Assembly: GCA_023392475.1 (NCBI GenBank)
Contig: JAEVZA010000408.1
Span: 1-7,377, forward strand
DNA: 7,377 nucleotides
Direction: 5' to 3'
From: Actinomycetes bacterium
GTDB lineage: Bacteria > Actinomycetota > Acidimicrobiia > Acidimicrobiales > Microtrichaceae
Shown here piece by piece: positions 7,264 to 7,377 of this stretch. Both the position numbers and the translations under genes were made by a program. The notes under the pieces are model-generated. The model ran no database searches. It was not told the DNA's origin and worked only from the letters and a program-made list of their open reading frames with translations. Position 1 is the stretch's first letter. Each line of letters starts with the position of its first letter.

Positions 7264-7377
7264 GTGCCGACCCGTCCCGAGAAGGCCCGACCGACCGCCC
7301 GTCCGACCGCCCGGGCGCCCGCCGCCGTGGTCCTCGTGGCCCTGGCGGCGCTGGCCGTGGCCTGCGGCGGCGACGAC
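7264..7377 (+). CDS. Putative lipoprotein, N-terminal fragment cut by the window end
   Basis: The 38 visible codons encode a type II (lipoprotein) signal peptide. A basic N-region of about 18 residues contains Arg4, Lys7, Arg9, Arg13 and Arg17. A hydrophobic core AAVVLVALAALAVA spans 20-33. The lipobox LAVAC ends at Cys34 and is followed by GGDD. Cys34 would be lipidated after cleavage, leaving the mature protein anchored outside the cytoplasmic membrane; C-G-G-D-D openings are common in actinobacterial lipoproteins. An in-frame TAG at 7252 excludes any earlier start, so the GTG at 7264 is the first possible one. The N-region contains an 11-bp direct repeat (7291-7301 and 7303-7313) giving RPTA twice. 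The functional domain lies beyond the window, so its role (for example solute binding) cannot be stated. It is divergent from gltB. Confidence 0.7.
   Translation, partial: MPTRPEKARPTARPTARAPAAVVLVALAALAVACGGDD

Overview
The window is GC-rich throughout, with strong G/C preference at third codon positions, GTG starts and long spurious open frames opposite the real genes. These traits, the actinobacterial look of the glutamate synthase proteins and a lipoprotein beginning C-G-G-D-D suggest a high-GC actinobacterium. I cannot name the genus; placement near Acidimicrobiia would be a guess.

Reading from right to left on the minus strand, positions 7052 to 16 hold what looks like one operon: gltB (large subunit of glutamate synthase, GOGAT), then gltD (small subunit) after 42 bases, then a family 2 glycosyltransferase starting 5 bases after the gltD stop. 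GltB and GltD together convert glutamine plus 2-oxoglutarate into two glutamates using NAD(P)H, the second half of the GS-GOGAT route of ammonium assimilation. The motifs I checked in both subunits (N-terminal Cys nucleophile, FMN domain, cysteine clusters, two dinucleotide-binding folds) are present, so the enzyme looks functional. The glycosyltransferase has no obvious metabolic link to GOGAT; its position suggests co-transcription and perhaps translational coupling.

Positions 7053-7263 are a 211-base intergenic region between gltB and a divergent plus-strand gene. It holds a candidate gltB promoter, a strong Shine-Dalgarno for gltB, an 18-bp near-perfect dyad, two other perfect palindromes and an 8-bp-stem hairpin just upstream of the gltB ribosome binding site. 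The divergent gene begins with GTG at 7264 and runs off the window. Its 38 visible codons encode a lipoprotein signal peptide, and a -10-like hexamer 6 bases before the start suggests a leaderless transcript.

No RNA genes, CRISPR arrays, insertion sequences or phage genes were seen. This is mostly a core-metabolism locus. The parts worth a second look are the regulatory region ahead of gltB, the glycosyltransferase attached to gltBD and the truncated lipoprotein gene. I see no convincing evidence of a new biological system.
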